The translations under genes were made by a program, and so were the position numbers. The notes below the pieces were generated by a model. That model was not told the DNA's origin. It did not search any database and worked only from the letters and a program-made list of their open reading frames with translations. From the NCBI GenBank assembly GCA_900550445.1, contig URSF01000046.1:1-12693 (forward strand): 12,693 nt of DNA, given 5' to 3'. This DNA comes from an uncultured Rhodospirillaceae bacterium (GTDB lineage: Bacteria > Pseudomonadota > Alphaproteobacteria > CAAGCB01 > CAG-977). Below, one piece after another: positions 1-7,026 of the stretch; position 1 is the first letter of the stretch; each line of letters opens with the position of its first letter.

Positions 1-51
1 TTCTGTCTGGCTCGTTTTTACGGTAAACGTGTCAAAATCGAATTTGAATAA
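1..51 (+). CDS. C-terminal end of an unidentified rightward gene (partial)
   Basis: Frame 1 is open from the window edge to a TAA at 49-51 and encodes the tail FCLARFYGKRVKIEFE. It ends just before a strong terminator, as expected for the last gene of a rightward unit converging on the leftward gene beyond. The second frame is also open (to 55), so the frame choice rests on typical codon use and on the stop lying close to the hairpin. The tail is too short to assign a family. Confidence 0.4.
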   Translation, partial: FCLARFYGKRVKIEFE

Positions 52-55
52 ATAA

Positions 56-92
56 TAAAAAAAAGCCCTCTGGATCAGAGGGCTTTTCATTA
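56..92. terminator. Bidirectional intrinsic terminator between convergent genes
   Basis: A perfect 12-bp stem (61-72 paired with 76-87, core AGCCCTCTG/CAGAGGGCT) encloses a 3-nt loop. A-rich sequence lies on the left and TTTT on the right, so RNA from either direction ends with a U tract. The leftward U tract (8 T) is the stronger one. It serves the partial gene on the plus strand and the GT-C-like gene on the minus strand, whose stop codon is at 90-92 beside the stem. Confidence 0.9.
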
Positions 93-1691
93 TTCGGAAA
101 CGGCTTTCCCGTTCTTGTCGATTTTAAAAATGCCGATTTTAATCTTAGGCGTCACCTGTTTTTCAAACACGGGGGAAGCGCACAGCCAGTCGCTCATTCC
201 CTTATTGCTGCCGCCGAAACGGTTTTGTGCCGGTTCACGGGCAGAATAACAGCTTTGATCGCCGGTTGACGGATTGACGGTGACCAGATAATCAACGCCA
301 TAATGTTTTAATACGGTGTTCAATGTTGTTTGCGTATTCAGAAAATCCAGCATTTTTTGGTCTTCCGCCATGCCGTCCAGCCGCACGAAACGCGTTTTTG
401 TCACATAAGAAGTTATACCCGCGCCGCCGCTCATGGCGTAAAGACCCGGGTTTTCGACGGTAAATTCAGCGATGGCCCGCGTTACTTGTTCATAGAAGGC
501 AGATCGTGCCCGGAAAGACAGGAAAAACGCCGAACAACAAAAACAGCACCCTAAAATCAGCCAGACAAACAACGCCTGTTTTCTTTCCGTTTCTTTTAAC
601 TGAGAATCAATTTTGCAGACGACGAATAACAGGGCGGCGGCTCCTCCGACGGCTAAAGGATAAAAAGCGTATTCCGGCACGGCGATAAAAGTAACGGCGC
701 TTAAAATGGTCAAATATAAAATCGGATACCAAATCAAAGAATAAAAGACCGTATCGGCGGGCGTTTGTTCCCGGCCGCCCCAGGGAAAAGAAGCGTAAGC
801 GGCCAATCCCAGAACCAAAAAAGGGAATGTCCACGCTTCCAGCGCGCCCGGAAGCTGCCTGATGTAACGCAAAGGTTCAAAAAACAAAACGACAAACAGC
901 CGCCAGGGGGAATGATCCTGCGTTTTAGTCCAGCTGGCTATTTCTGCCGGCGCCGGCGATCCGAACGTTGATTGCAACGTATCCGCCCAGATCATCAGCG
1001 GAATCAAAGCAATGATCAGGCCGGGAATTAACGCCAGCAGCTGTTTTGTCGTAATCGGATTTTTTCGGTTGAATTGAAAATAAAAAACCAAAGCGGTTGT
1101 TAAAGCAAAAGCAATGGTATCAAAACGGGTCAGAACGCACAGCAATAAACTGAAACCGTAGCAGGCTCCCGTTTTAAAACAGGGCTGACGTAAAGCTTTT
1201 AACAAACACAGAGCATTTAAAAACAGGCACGGTATTGCCAGTGCGGCGTCCGAACCCGTTAATCCCGTGAAAAGAAAAGCCGCGGCTAAAAACGACAAAG
1301 TGACAAAACGTTCTTGCGGTTTCGGCTGATAATGCAGCGCGCCGGCCAGCCGGTTGAATAAAATCAGCGCCGCGCCCAGCGCCAGCCCCAGAACGGCGCG
1401 GACCAAAATAAAAAAAACGCCGGAATCGGAAGGAACAAGCGACGACAGCCCGGCCAAAACCGCCGTCCAGACCGGTGAAAAATCGTTTGTCGGCGTTACA
1501 CCGTCAAAAGTGGGAAAGCCCAGCCGTTTGAAATTTTCGGCAATTTGCAGCGTATTAAAGAAATATTCCTGAAACCAGAACGGTGCGGGAACCGACCGGA
1601 CGACCAGCGGCGCGAAAACAAAAACAAGAATGAGGCCGGTAAAAAAAGCCGTCATTCCTGTTTTTGAAAAAAGTCGGCCTTTAATTTCCAT
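90..1691 (-). CDS. Polytopic membrane protein, GT-C / PMT-like glycosyltransferase family
   Basis: This 533-residue protein is probably an inner-membrane GT-C-fold enzyme that moves a sugar from a lipid carrier; acceptor and donor are unknown. About 11-12 hydrophobic segments are visible, the first at about residues 13-31. A first-loop motif FDGVTPTNDFSPVW (about 62-75) resembles the (Y/F)DG-x-PTN-G-x-PLW signature of bacterial membrane proteins in this superfamily. The last ~130 residues are less hydrophobic and contain RLDGMAED and KHYGVDYLV, also typical of that group's C-terminal domain. I chose the ATG at 1691. A longer reading with 47 more residues would run arginine-rich through nfeD and looks like an artefact. 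The chosen ATG overlaps the nfeD stop by 11 nt and has a weak TTGAGG upstream, suggesting translational coupling. A later ATG at 1655 has AGGA directly adjacent and is less likely. Family assignment is moderately sure; the reaction is inferred. Confidence 0.7.
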   Translation of the reverse strand: MEIKGRLFSKTGMTAFFTGLILVFVFAPLVVRSVPAPFWFQEYFFNTLQIAENFKRLGFPTFDGVTPTNDFSPVWTAVLAGLSSLVPSDSGVFFILVRAVLGLALGAALILFNRLAGALHYQPKPQERFVTLSFLAAAFLFTGLTGSDAALAIPCLFLNALCLLKALRQPCFKTGACYGFSLLLCVLTRFDTIAFALTTALVFYFQFNRKNPITTKQLLALIPGLIIALIPLMIWADTLQSTFGSPAPAEIASWTKTQDHSPWRLFVVLFFEPLRYIRQLPGALEAWTFPFLVLGLAAYASFPWGGREQTPADTVFYSLIWYPILYLTILSAVTFIAVPEYAFYPLAVGGAAALLFVVCKIDSQLKETERKQALFVWLILGCCFCCSAFFLSFRARSAFYEQVTRAIAEFTVENPGLYAMSGGAGITSYVTKTRFVRLDGMAEDQKMLDFLNTQTTLNTVLKHYGVDYLVTVNPSTGDQSCYSAREPAQNRFGGSNKGMSDWLCASPVFEKQVTPKIKIGIFKIDKNGKAVSE

Positions 1692-2127
1692 TGACAGGTT
1701 CAACCTCAAGCATCGTGCCGCGCACGCCGGTGACTTTGACGGCCGTGTTCGCGGGAATGTCCGCTTTTGCCGCCGCCAGCCACAGCGTATCGCCGACGGA
1801 AATTTTACCGCGTCCGTCAACGATCGGTTCATATACCTGATAAATTTGCCCGATATACTGGGCCGCGCGGTTGTTCAGCTTTGTATCCGTTTCGTTTTGG
1901 CGCTTGCCTATGATTTTGCGCCCGGTGAAAACGGAAATAACGCTTAGAATCGCAAAAATTCCCCCCAAAACCGCCGGTGGCGCCGACGGAAATACGGCAG
2001 CGACCGCGCCGGTAATAAAAGCGCCGATGCCGATCCACAGGAAAAAAATGCCCGGCGTGACGATTTCCAAAACCATCAGCACCATGCCGGCCGACAGCCA
2101 CCACCAGTAATCTGCTACTGCCATCAT
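1681..2127 (-). CDS. NfeD-family membrane protein, short form, QmcA partner
   Basis: This 148-residue protein resembles the short NfeD type (E. coli YbbJ). NfeD proteins partner with SPFH/stomatin proteins in membrane microdomains. The N-terminal half has hydrophobic segments at about 8-30 and 32-68 with TPGIFFLWIGIGAFITG, typical of NfeD. The C-terminal part (about 85-148) has the pattern of the small beta-barrel (OB-like) NfeDC domain, including GRGKISVGDTLW and TAVKVTGVRGTMLEVEP. The start at 2127 has GGGAGGA six bases upstream. It lies 18 bp downstream of the qmcA stop codon, so the two are almost certainly co-transcribed. The ClpP-like protease domain of long NfeD is absent, as expected for this class. 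The role in membrane organisation or protein quality control is inferred from the family. Confidence 0.88.
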   Translation of the reverse strand: MMAVADYWWWLSAGMVLMVLEIVTPGIFFLWIGIGAFITGAVAAVFPSAPPAVLGGIFAILSVISVFTGRKIIGKRQNETDTKLNNRAAQYIGQIYQVYEPIVDGRGKISVGDTLWLAAAKADIPANTAVKVTGVRGTMLEVEPVNGN

Positions 2128-2145
2128 GCGAAATCCTCCCGCCTG

Positions 2146-3081
2146 TTACCAAACGTCTTTTGACGGTTTACCGTTTTCTTTTTTCAGGCTTTCTTTGGCG
2201 ATTTCACCGATTCCCGCAATGGATCCCAGAATATTCGTCGCTTCGATCGGCAGCAGAACCATTTTGGAATTGTCGGCCGTACCGATTTCTTTTAAAGCGT
2301 CCAGATATTTCTGACCCAAAAAGTAATTGATCGCGTTGATGTTGCCTTTGCCGATCGCTTCGGAAACAAAAGCGGTCGCTTTGGCCTCGGCTTCGGCCTG
2401 ACGTTCACGGGCTTCCGCGTCGCGATAGGCGGCTTCTTTGCGTCCTTCGGCCTGCAGTACGGCGGACTGCTTTTCCCCTTCGGCACGCAGAATCTGCGCC
2501 TGTCTTAACCCTTCGGCTTCCAGAATCTGCGCGCGTTTGTCACGTTCGGCCTTCATCTGGCGCGCCATGGCGTCAACCAGATCGCGCGGCGGCGTAATGT
2601 CTTTGATTTCAATACGGGTGACTTTTACTCCCCAGGGTTCCGTCGCCTGATCAACGACGTCCAACAGACGGTGGTTGATCACGTCGCGCTGGCTGAGCAG
2701 TTCGTCCAGATCCATTGATCCCATGACCGTACGGATATTGGTCATCACCAGATTTAAAATGGCGACCTGCAGCTGGCGGACTTCGTAAACGGCGTGGGCG
2801 GCGTCCAGAACCTGAAAGAAAACAACGCCGTCAACGGTAACCATGGCGTTATCTTTGGTAATGACTTCCTGCGAGGGAACGTCCAGCACCTGTTCCATCA
2901 TATTGACCTTTGCGCCGATGGAATCGACAAAGGGAATAATCAGGTTCAATCCCGGTTTTAAAGTATGCGTATATTTGCCGAAACGTTCGACGGTATATTC
3001 CATTCCCTGCGGAACCGTTTTGACGCCGGCGGAAATTGCAAATAAGGCAAGAACAATTAAAAATATGACAAATACGTTCAT
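2146..3081 (-). CDS. qmcA: QmcA-like SPFH/stomatin/band 7 membrane protein
   Basis: This 311-residue protein has the layout of E. coli QmcA (about 305 aa). One N-terminal transmembrane helix (about 2-20) is followed by an SPFH/band 7 domain beginning VPQGMEYTVERFGKYTHTLKPGLN (split: VPQGMEYT at 23-30, LKPGLN at 41-46). An alanine/glutamate-rich coiled coil rich in AEG and AEA repeats (about 173-240) comes next, then the conserved tail INYFLGQKYLDALKEI and NSKMVLLPIEATNILGS. Such proteins form large membrane-anchored oligomers and help control membrane protein quality, often with FtsH-type proteases. The ATG at 3081 is preferred over one at 3114. It has GGAGG nine bases upstream and places the membrane helix at the N-terminus. 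nfeD follows at 18 bp. Confidence 0.93.
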   Translation of the reverse strand: MNVFVIFLIVLALFAISAGVKTVPQGMEYTVERFGKYTHTLKPGLNLIIPFVDSIGAKVNMMEQVLDVPSQEVITKDNAMVTVDGVVFFQVLDAAHAVYEVRQLQVAILNLVMTNIRTVMGSMDLDELLSQRDVINHRLLDVVDQATEPWGVKVTRIEIKDITPPRDLVDAMARQMKAERDKRAQILEAEGLRQAQILRAEGEKQSAVLQAEGRKEAAYRDAEARERQAEAEAKATAFVSEAIGKGNINAINYFLGQKYLDALKEIGTADNSKMVLLPIEATNILGSIAGIGEIAKESLKKENGKPSKDVW

Positions 3082-3116
3082 AAGCGTGTGCCTCCGTAAA
3101 AATAAACAGTTCATTT

Positions 3117-3145
3117 ATCATAACGGAAAAAAAAGGCTTTGGCTA
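3117..3145 (-). promoter_or_regulatory. Possible sigma-70-type promoter for qmcA-nfeD
   Basis: On the minus strand a TATGAT box (3117-3122) lies 17 bp from TAGCCA (3140-3145). The -10 matches five of six consensus positions and the -35 four. It sits in the 77-bp gap between the DMT-family gene and qmcA, upstream of the qmcA ribosome site. I see no terminator in this gap, so read-through from the upstream gene is also possible. Confidence 0.35.
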
Positions 3146-3158
3146 TTCTTTAAAAGGC

Positions 3159-3494
3159 TTATTTTTTAAAGATCAAAATGCCTGCGATAACCAAAAGAAC
3201 AAAGCCCGCTATATGGTTCCAGCGCAGGTTTTCGCCTAAATAGTAAATGGAAAACAAAGCAAAAACGCTCAGCGTGATAATTTCCTGCAGCCCTTTCAGC
3301 TGGGCGGCGGAATAATACTCATGGCCGATGCGGTTGGCCGGAACTTGCAGGCAGTATTCAAAAAAAGCGATCCCCCAGCTGGCCAGAATGACGACCCACA
3401 GCGCCGTTGATTTAAATTTCAGATGTCCGTACCAGGCAAATGTCATAAACACGTTGGAACAAACCAGCAAAATAACGGGAATAACGGCATGCAT
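3159..3494 (-). CDS. DMT-family small membrane protein (DUF486-like)
   Basis: This 111-residue protein is almost entirely hydrophobic, with four predicted helices (about 2-20, 30-48, 70-86 and 92-109). It matches the DUF486 / DMT_6 family in length and in typical stretches: TFAWYGHLKFK, WGIAFFEYCLQVPANRIG and AAQLKGLQEIITL. These are one-domain, half-size relatives of drug/metabolite transporters and probably act as dimers; the substrate is unknown. The ATG at 3494 has AGGAG ten bases upstream. It is transcribed divergently from the flagellar cluster and in the same direction as qmcA, 77 bp upstream of it. Confidence 0.88.
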   Translation of the reverse strand: MHAVIPVILLVCSNVFMTFAWYGHLKFKSTALWVVILASWGIAFFEYCLQVPANRIGHEYYSAAQLKGLQEIITLSVFALFSIYYLGENLRWNHIAGFVLLVIAGILIFKK

Positions 3495-3580
3495 GATAAA
3501 AAATCTCCTGTATCAGAATAATGTCAGACAGGTCATACGCCAAAAGGCGGCAGGCTGCAAAGGGAAAATAACCAAAAAAA

Positions 3581-3596
3581 CGGCACGATTTTTGCA
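3581..3596 (+). promoter_or_regulatory. Sigma-54 (RpoN) -24/-12 promoter for the flgB operon
   Basis: The sequence CGGCACGATTTTTGCA fits the sigma-54 consensus TGGCACG-N4-TTGCW at all but the first base. The invariant GG (3582-3583) and GC (3594-3595) are separated by exactly 10 nt. Transcription should start near 3607, giving a leader of about 63 nt before flgB. Alphaproteobacterial basal-body genes are commonly transcribed by sigma-54 with a FlbD-type activator. A small inverted repeat (CGCC/GGCG, 3538-3549) lies upstream, but I cannot call it an activator site. Confidence 0.85.
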
Positions 3597-3669
3597 TATT
3601 GTTTAATGACGTTGGGATTCACGTTTTTTTAAAGAAATAAACGCACAATCAGGCAAAAGGGAGTCACAA

Positions 3670-4116
3670 ATGGATCTGCAGAATTTAACGCTTTATCAGA
3701 TGAGCGAGGAAAAAATGCGCTGGCTGGCACAGCGTCAATCTGTTTTGGCCCATAATATCGCAAACGCGGACACGCCGGATTTTCTGCCGTCGGATCTGGA
3801 ACCGCTGACGTTTAAAGAATTTGTCGGGGAAAGCAAACACGTCGCCATGATGCGCACGGATCCCGCACACAGGACGCGCGCGTCGGGGGAAACGAAAATC
3901 GCCAAAACGAACGCCGCGCATTTGTCGCCGATTGCCGACGGAAAGGCCCGCGTCAAAGAAAACCGCCGTCCGTTTGAAACCAGTATTGACGAAAACGGAA
4001 TCGTGCTGGAAGAACAAATGGCAAAAATTGACGATACGCGCGGCCAGCATGAACGCGTAACGGCTTTGTTTAAAAAGAACGCCGCTCTGTTGGGAACGGC
4101 TTTGGGATTGAAATAA
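3670..4116 (+). CDS. flgB: Flagellar basal-body proximal rod protein FlgB
   Basis: FlgB forms the proximal rod of the flagellum, next to the MS ring and export gate, and is exported by the flagellar type III system. This 148-residue protein has the N-terminal rod motif RQSVLAHNIANADTPDF (about 22-38), the hallmark of rod proteins, and a C-terminal amphipathic helix (RGQHERVTALFKKNAALLGTALG). The length is slightly above the usual ~130-140. There is no signal peptide, as expected for type III substrates. The start has GGGAG six bases upstream. It is the first gene after the sigma-54 promoter and is followed by flgC after 19 bp. Confidence 0.95.
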   Translation: MDLQNLTLYQMSEEKMRWLAQRQSVLAHNIANADTPDFLPSDLEPLTFKEFVGESKHVAMMRTDPAHRTRASGETKIAKTNAAHLSPIADGKARVKENRRPFETSIDENGIVLEEQMAKIDDTRGQHERVTALFKKNAALLGTALGLK

Positions 4117-4135
4117 CCGAGGACGGAGAAATTAA

Positions 4136-4546
4136 ATGGACGATTTGACTCTCAGTAAAACAATCGCCGCTTCGGGCATGAAAGCGCAGGCGCAGCGGTT
4201 GCGCGTCATTTCAGAAAATCTGGCGAATGCGGATTCTTTGTCCAAAACGCCGGGCGGGCAGCCTTACCGGCGCAAAACGGTGACGTTCCGCAATGAACTG
4301 GACCGGGCGACCGGCGCCGAACTGGTCAAAGTCGGGCGCGTTTCCCGCGACAGAGGACAGCTGGAACGCAAATACGATCCCGGCCACGAAGCCGCCGGCG
4401 CGGACGGCTATGTGCTGCTGCCCAACGTTAATCCTTTGGTCGAAACAATGGATATGAAAGAAGCGCAGAGAACTTACGAAGCCAACCTGAACGTTATTTC
4501 AACGTCCAAAGAAATGATGTCCAAAACGCTGGATTTAATCCGTTAA
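4136..4546 (+). CDS. flgC: Flagellar basal-body proximal rod protein FlgC
   Basis: FlgC is the second proximal rod subunit and assembles with FlgB and FliE. The 136-residue product matches the usual length. It has an N-terminal helix with the rod signature MKAQAQRLRVISENLANADSLSKTPGG. The family C-terminal signature NVNPLVETMDMKEAQRTYEANLNVISTSKEMMSKTLDLIR is also there (split: PLVETMDMKEAQRTYEANL, then STSKEMMSKTLDL). GGAG lies seven bases before the ATG. fliE follows after 17 bp. Confidence 0.97.
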   Translation: MDDLTLSKTIAASGMKAQAQRLRVISENLANADSLSKTPGGQPYRRKTVTFRNELDRATGAELVKVGRVSRDRGQLERKYDPGHEAAGADGYVLLPNVNPLVETMDMKEAQRTYEANLNVISTSKEMMSKTLDLIR

Positions 4547-4563
4547 CATAAGGAAAAACAAGT

Positions 4564-4878
4564 ATGGTCAGCGATGTTTCCAAAGCCCTTTCCGCTTATC
4601 AGGCGGCCGTGTCCAGACAGGTCGCGCCGTCGGTCGGACAAACGGAACAGGCGTCGCCGGCGGGGTCGTTTGCCTCAATGGTCAAAACGGCCGTTCTGCA
4701 GGCGGAAGAAGACAATAAACAGGCCGAATTGATGAGCATGAAAGCCATTAAAGGCACCGCCGACATGCAGGAAGTCGTTATGGCCGTTTCAAATGCCGAA
4801 GTCGCTTTGCAGACTGTCGTCGCCGTACGTGATAAAGTCGTTTCCGCCTATCAGGAAATCATGCAGATGCCTATTTAG
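4564..4878 (+). CDS. fliE: Flagellar hook-basal body protein FliE
   Basis: FliE joins the MS ring (FliF) to the proximal rod and is needed early for export. The 104-residue product has the family's low-complexity N-terminal half. The conserved C-terminal helical region carries EEDNKQAELMSMKAIKGTAD, then MQEVVMAVSNAEVALQTVVAVRDKVV and YQEIMQMPI at the end. AAGGA is nine bases upstream of the ATG. It lies 17 bp after flgC and 17 bp before fliQ. Confidence 0.95.
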   Translation: MVSDVSKALSAYQAAVSRQVAPSVGQTEQASPAGSFASMVKTAVLQAEEDNKQAELMSMKAIKGTADMQEVVMAVSNAEVALQTVVAVRDKVVSAYQEIMQMPI

Positions 4879-4895
4879 GAAAAAGGGGCGGCGTT

Positions 4896-5165
4896 ATGAC
4901 GGAAGTAATGGTCATTGAAATCGGTAAAAACGCGATCTTTACGTTGCTGCTGATCGTCGGTCCTTTGCTGCTGATCGCCATGGTGATCGGCCTTTTGATC
5001 AGTTTGTTCCAGACATTGACGCAAATCCAGGAAATGACGCTGGTCTTTGTTCCTAAAATTCTGGTCGTTTTTATTTCTCTGATTTTTCTGCTGCCGTTCA
5101 TGATTGAACAGCTGCGCACGTTTACCAACGGATTGTTTGACCGTATCATCGCTTTGGGGGCGTGA
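4896..5165 (+). CDS. fliQ: Flagellar export-gate protein FliQ
   Basis: FliQ is a small subunit of the FliP-FliQ-FliR core of the flagellar type III export gate in the inner membrane. The 89-residue product has the typical two hydrophobic hairpin helices (about 13-39 and 48-69) and the family motif LISLFQTLTQIQEMTLVFVPK between them. AAGGGG lies seven bases before the ATG. The fliR start follows one base after the fliQ stop. fliP is not between fliE and fliQ and must lie elsewhere. Confidence 0.97.
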   Translation: MTEVMVIEIGKNAIFTLLLIVGPLLLIAMVIGLLISLFQTLTQIQEMTLVFVPKILVVFISLIFLLPFMIEQLRTFTNGLFDRIIALGA

Positions 5166-5166
5166 T

Positions 5167-5928
5167 ATGGACTGGGAACGTCTGGTATCGTTGGAATTGT
5201 ATCATTTTTTGTTTGTTTTTGCGCGCCTGGGCGGCGCGTTTTTATTTATGCCGTTTTACGCTTCCGTTTATATCCCGAGGCGAATCCGGCTGATTTTTGT
5301 TCTGGCAATCGCCGTAATGCTGACGCCGGTTCTGGGGGCGGAACTGCCTGCGCCGCCGACAAATGTGCCGGAGCTGTTCCGGCTGCTGCTGATTGAAGTA
5401 ACTGTCGGCGTTTTTCTGGGAATTTTTCCTTATTTCCTGATGACGGCGATTGATCTGGCCGGCGTTAATGCGGCAATGGCGACCAGCTTTTCAAACGCGA
5501 CTCTGCTTGATCCGCAGACGAATGTCCAATCAACCGTTCTGACCGGTTTTCTGACGCTGTGCGCCGTTTTGCTGATTGTCGTGACAAATCTGCATCATGT
5601 CATGCTGGGGGCGGTATTGGCCAGTTACCGGACTTTTCCCGCCGGCCAGCCGCTGCTGACGGGCGATATGTCGCAAATGCTGGCTAAAACGCTGGGCGCG
5701 GCGTTTACATACGGTTTTCAGATCGGATCGCCGTTCATTGTGATGATTATCCTGATGTATTCGTCCATGGGGGTGATGTCGCGTTTAATGCCGCAGCTGA
5801 ATATTATTTTCATTGTGATGCCTTTGCAGGTATACTTGGGATTGGCGCTGTTAATGGTGTCTTTGCCGATGATGATGTGGTGGTTTCTGGAGTTTTTCCG
5901 GGATAATCTGCGTTTGTTTGCTTTGTAG
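5167..5928 (+). CDS. fliR: Flagellar export-gate protein FliR
   Basis: FliR is the third core subunit of the export gate, a polytopic inner-membrane protein assembling with FliP and FliQ. The 253-residue product matches the family length and shows about six hydrophobic segments. Conserved stretches include FVFARLGGAFLFMPFY near the N-terminus, GVFLGIFPYFLMTAIDLAG in the middle and the MPQLNIIFIVMPLQVYLG region near the end. I placed the start at 5167, one base after the fliQ stop. An in-frame ATG at 5104 would add 21 unconserved residues inside fliQ. flhB starts six bases after the stop. Confidence 0.95.
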   Translation: MDWERLVSLELYHFLFVFARLGGAFLFMPFYASVYIPRRIRLIFVLAIAVMLTPVLGAELPAPPTNVPELFRLLLIEVTVGVFLGIFPYFLMTAIDLAGVNAAMATSFSNATLLDPQTNVQSTVLTGFLTLCAVLLIVVTNLHHVMLGAVLASYRTFPAGQPLLTGDMSQMLAKTLGAAFTYGFQIGSPFIVMIILMYSSMGVMSRLMPQLNIIFIVMPLQVYLGLALLMVSLPMMMWWFLEFFRDNLRLFAL

Positions 5929-5934
5929 GAAAAA

Positions 5935-7026
5935 ATGGCCGACGAACAAGACGAGTCTTCAAAGACCGAAGAGGCTTCCGAGCGAAAACTGGAACGCGCA
6001 AGGGAAGAAGGGAACGTTCCTCTTTCCATGGAAGTCAAAAGCTGGTTTATGCTGTTTGCCGCCCTGATGATGCTGTGGGGGCTGGCGCCCTTTGTCATGG
6101 AAAGAACGACGGCGATCGCGTTTAAATTTATCGAACGCCCGGCTGAATTGCCGGTTGATCCGCTGGGGCTGCGCGATTTGTTAAGAGAAACGTCGTTTGA
6201 ATTGTTTGTGACGTTGTTGTTGCCTTTGTCTTTGTTTTTAGTTTTGGCGGCGGCTTCGGCTTTGGTTCAGATCGGGTTTCTGTACGCGCCGAAACGCATG
6301 GAAATCAAATGGGAAAGAATTAACCTGTTCGCCAATGCCAAAGAATTTATCACCAAAGCCAAAATTGTCGATATGCTCAAAGGCATTTTTAAAATCACGG
6401 CTGTCGGTTATGCCGGCTGGCTGATTGTCAAGCCGCGGATTTTGGATATTTTAAACACGTCGTCTTTTGACGTTGCGTCGATTTTGGCGCTGGTTTACAA
6501 ACTGTTGCTGCTGATACTGCTGACGATGGTGATGATTATTTTCGTCATTGCGTTTGCGGACTATTTTTATCAAAAGTTTTCTTATTTAAAGCGTCAGCGC
6601 ATGACAAAGCAAGAAGTCAAAGACGAATACAAACAAATGGAAGGGGACCCGCAAGTTAAAATGCGTCTGCGGTCGATCCGCATGGAACGGCTGCGCAAAC
6701 GCATGATGGCAAACGTGCCCAAAGCGTCCGTTGTCGTCACCAACCCGACCCATTTTGCCGTCGCGCTGCGTTATGAACCCGAAGAAGGAATGGAAGCGCC
6801 GGTCGTCGTTGCCAAGGGACAGGACTTTATCGCGTTGAAAATCCGCGAAATCGCCGAAGCGAACGCCGTGCCGATTGTTGAAAATCCGCCTTTGGCCCGC
6901 GCTTTGTTCGCGTCGGTGGAGATTGACGAACCGATTCCGACGGAGCATTATGCTGCTGTGGCGGAAGTCATTAAATATGTTTATCAGCTTAAAGGAAAAA
7001 CGCTGCCGCAAAGAGAGGAAAGCTAA
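5935..7026 (+). CDS. flhB: Flagellar export switch protein FlhB
   Basis: FlhB controls export and switches substrate class from rod/hook to filament proteins. The 363-residue product has a charged N-terminus (SSKTEEASERKLERAREEGN), four hydrophobic segments (about 35-55, 88-115, 150-167 and 180-212) and a cytoplasmic domain. That domain carries the self-cleavage motif NPTH at 270-273; cleavage occurs between N270 and P271. TKQEVKDEYKQMEGDP before the cleavage site is also diagnostic. The ribosome site AGGA overlaps the fliR stop and sits about four bases before the ATG, consistent with coupled translation. The cckA-like gene starts at the next base after the stop. Confidence 0.97.
   Translation: MADEQDESSKTEEASERKLERAREEGNVPLSMEVKSWFMLFAALMMLWGLAPFVMERTTAIAFKFIERPAELPVDPLGLRDLLRETSFELFVTLLLPLSLFLVLAAASALVQIGFLYAPKRMEIKWERINLFANAKEFITKAKIVDMLKGIFKITAVGYAGWLIVKPRILDILNTSSFDVASILALVYKLLLLILLTMVMIIFVIAFADYFYQKFSYLKRQRMTKQEVKDEYKQMEGDPQVKMRLRSIRMERLRKRMMANVPKASVVVTNPTHFAVALRYEPEEGMEAPVVVAKGQDFIALKIREIAEANAVPIVENPPLARALFASVEIDEPIPTEHYAAVAEVIKYVYQLKGKTLPQREES

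Noticed and set aside
1692..1832. 47-residue N-terminal extension of the GT-C-like protein
   Set aside because: It overlaps nfeD in another frame, is arginine-rich and unlike a membrane-protein N-terminus; the ATG at 1691 fits better.
3515..3560. Sigma-70 promoters for the DMT-family gene on the minus strand
   Set aside because: TTGCAG-N17-TATGAC (3532-3560) matches only three -35 bases; TTGGCG-N17-TATTCT (3515-3543) would start inside the ribosome site. Neither is convincing.
3597..3660. CtrA binding site (TTAA-N7-TTAA) before flgB
   Set aside because: A TTAA at 3603-3606 has no partner at the right distance; the other half-sites are in plain A/T-rich sequence.
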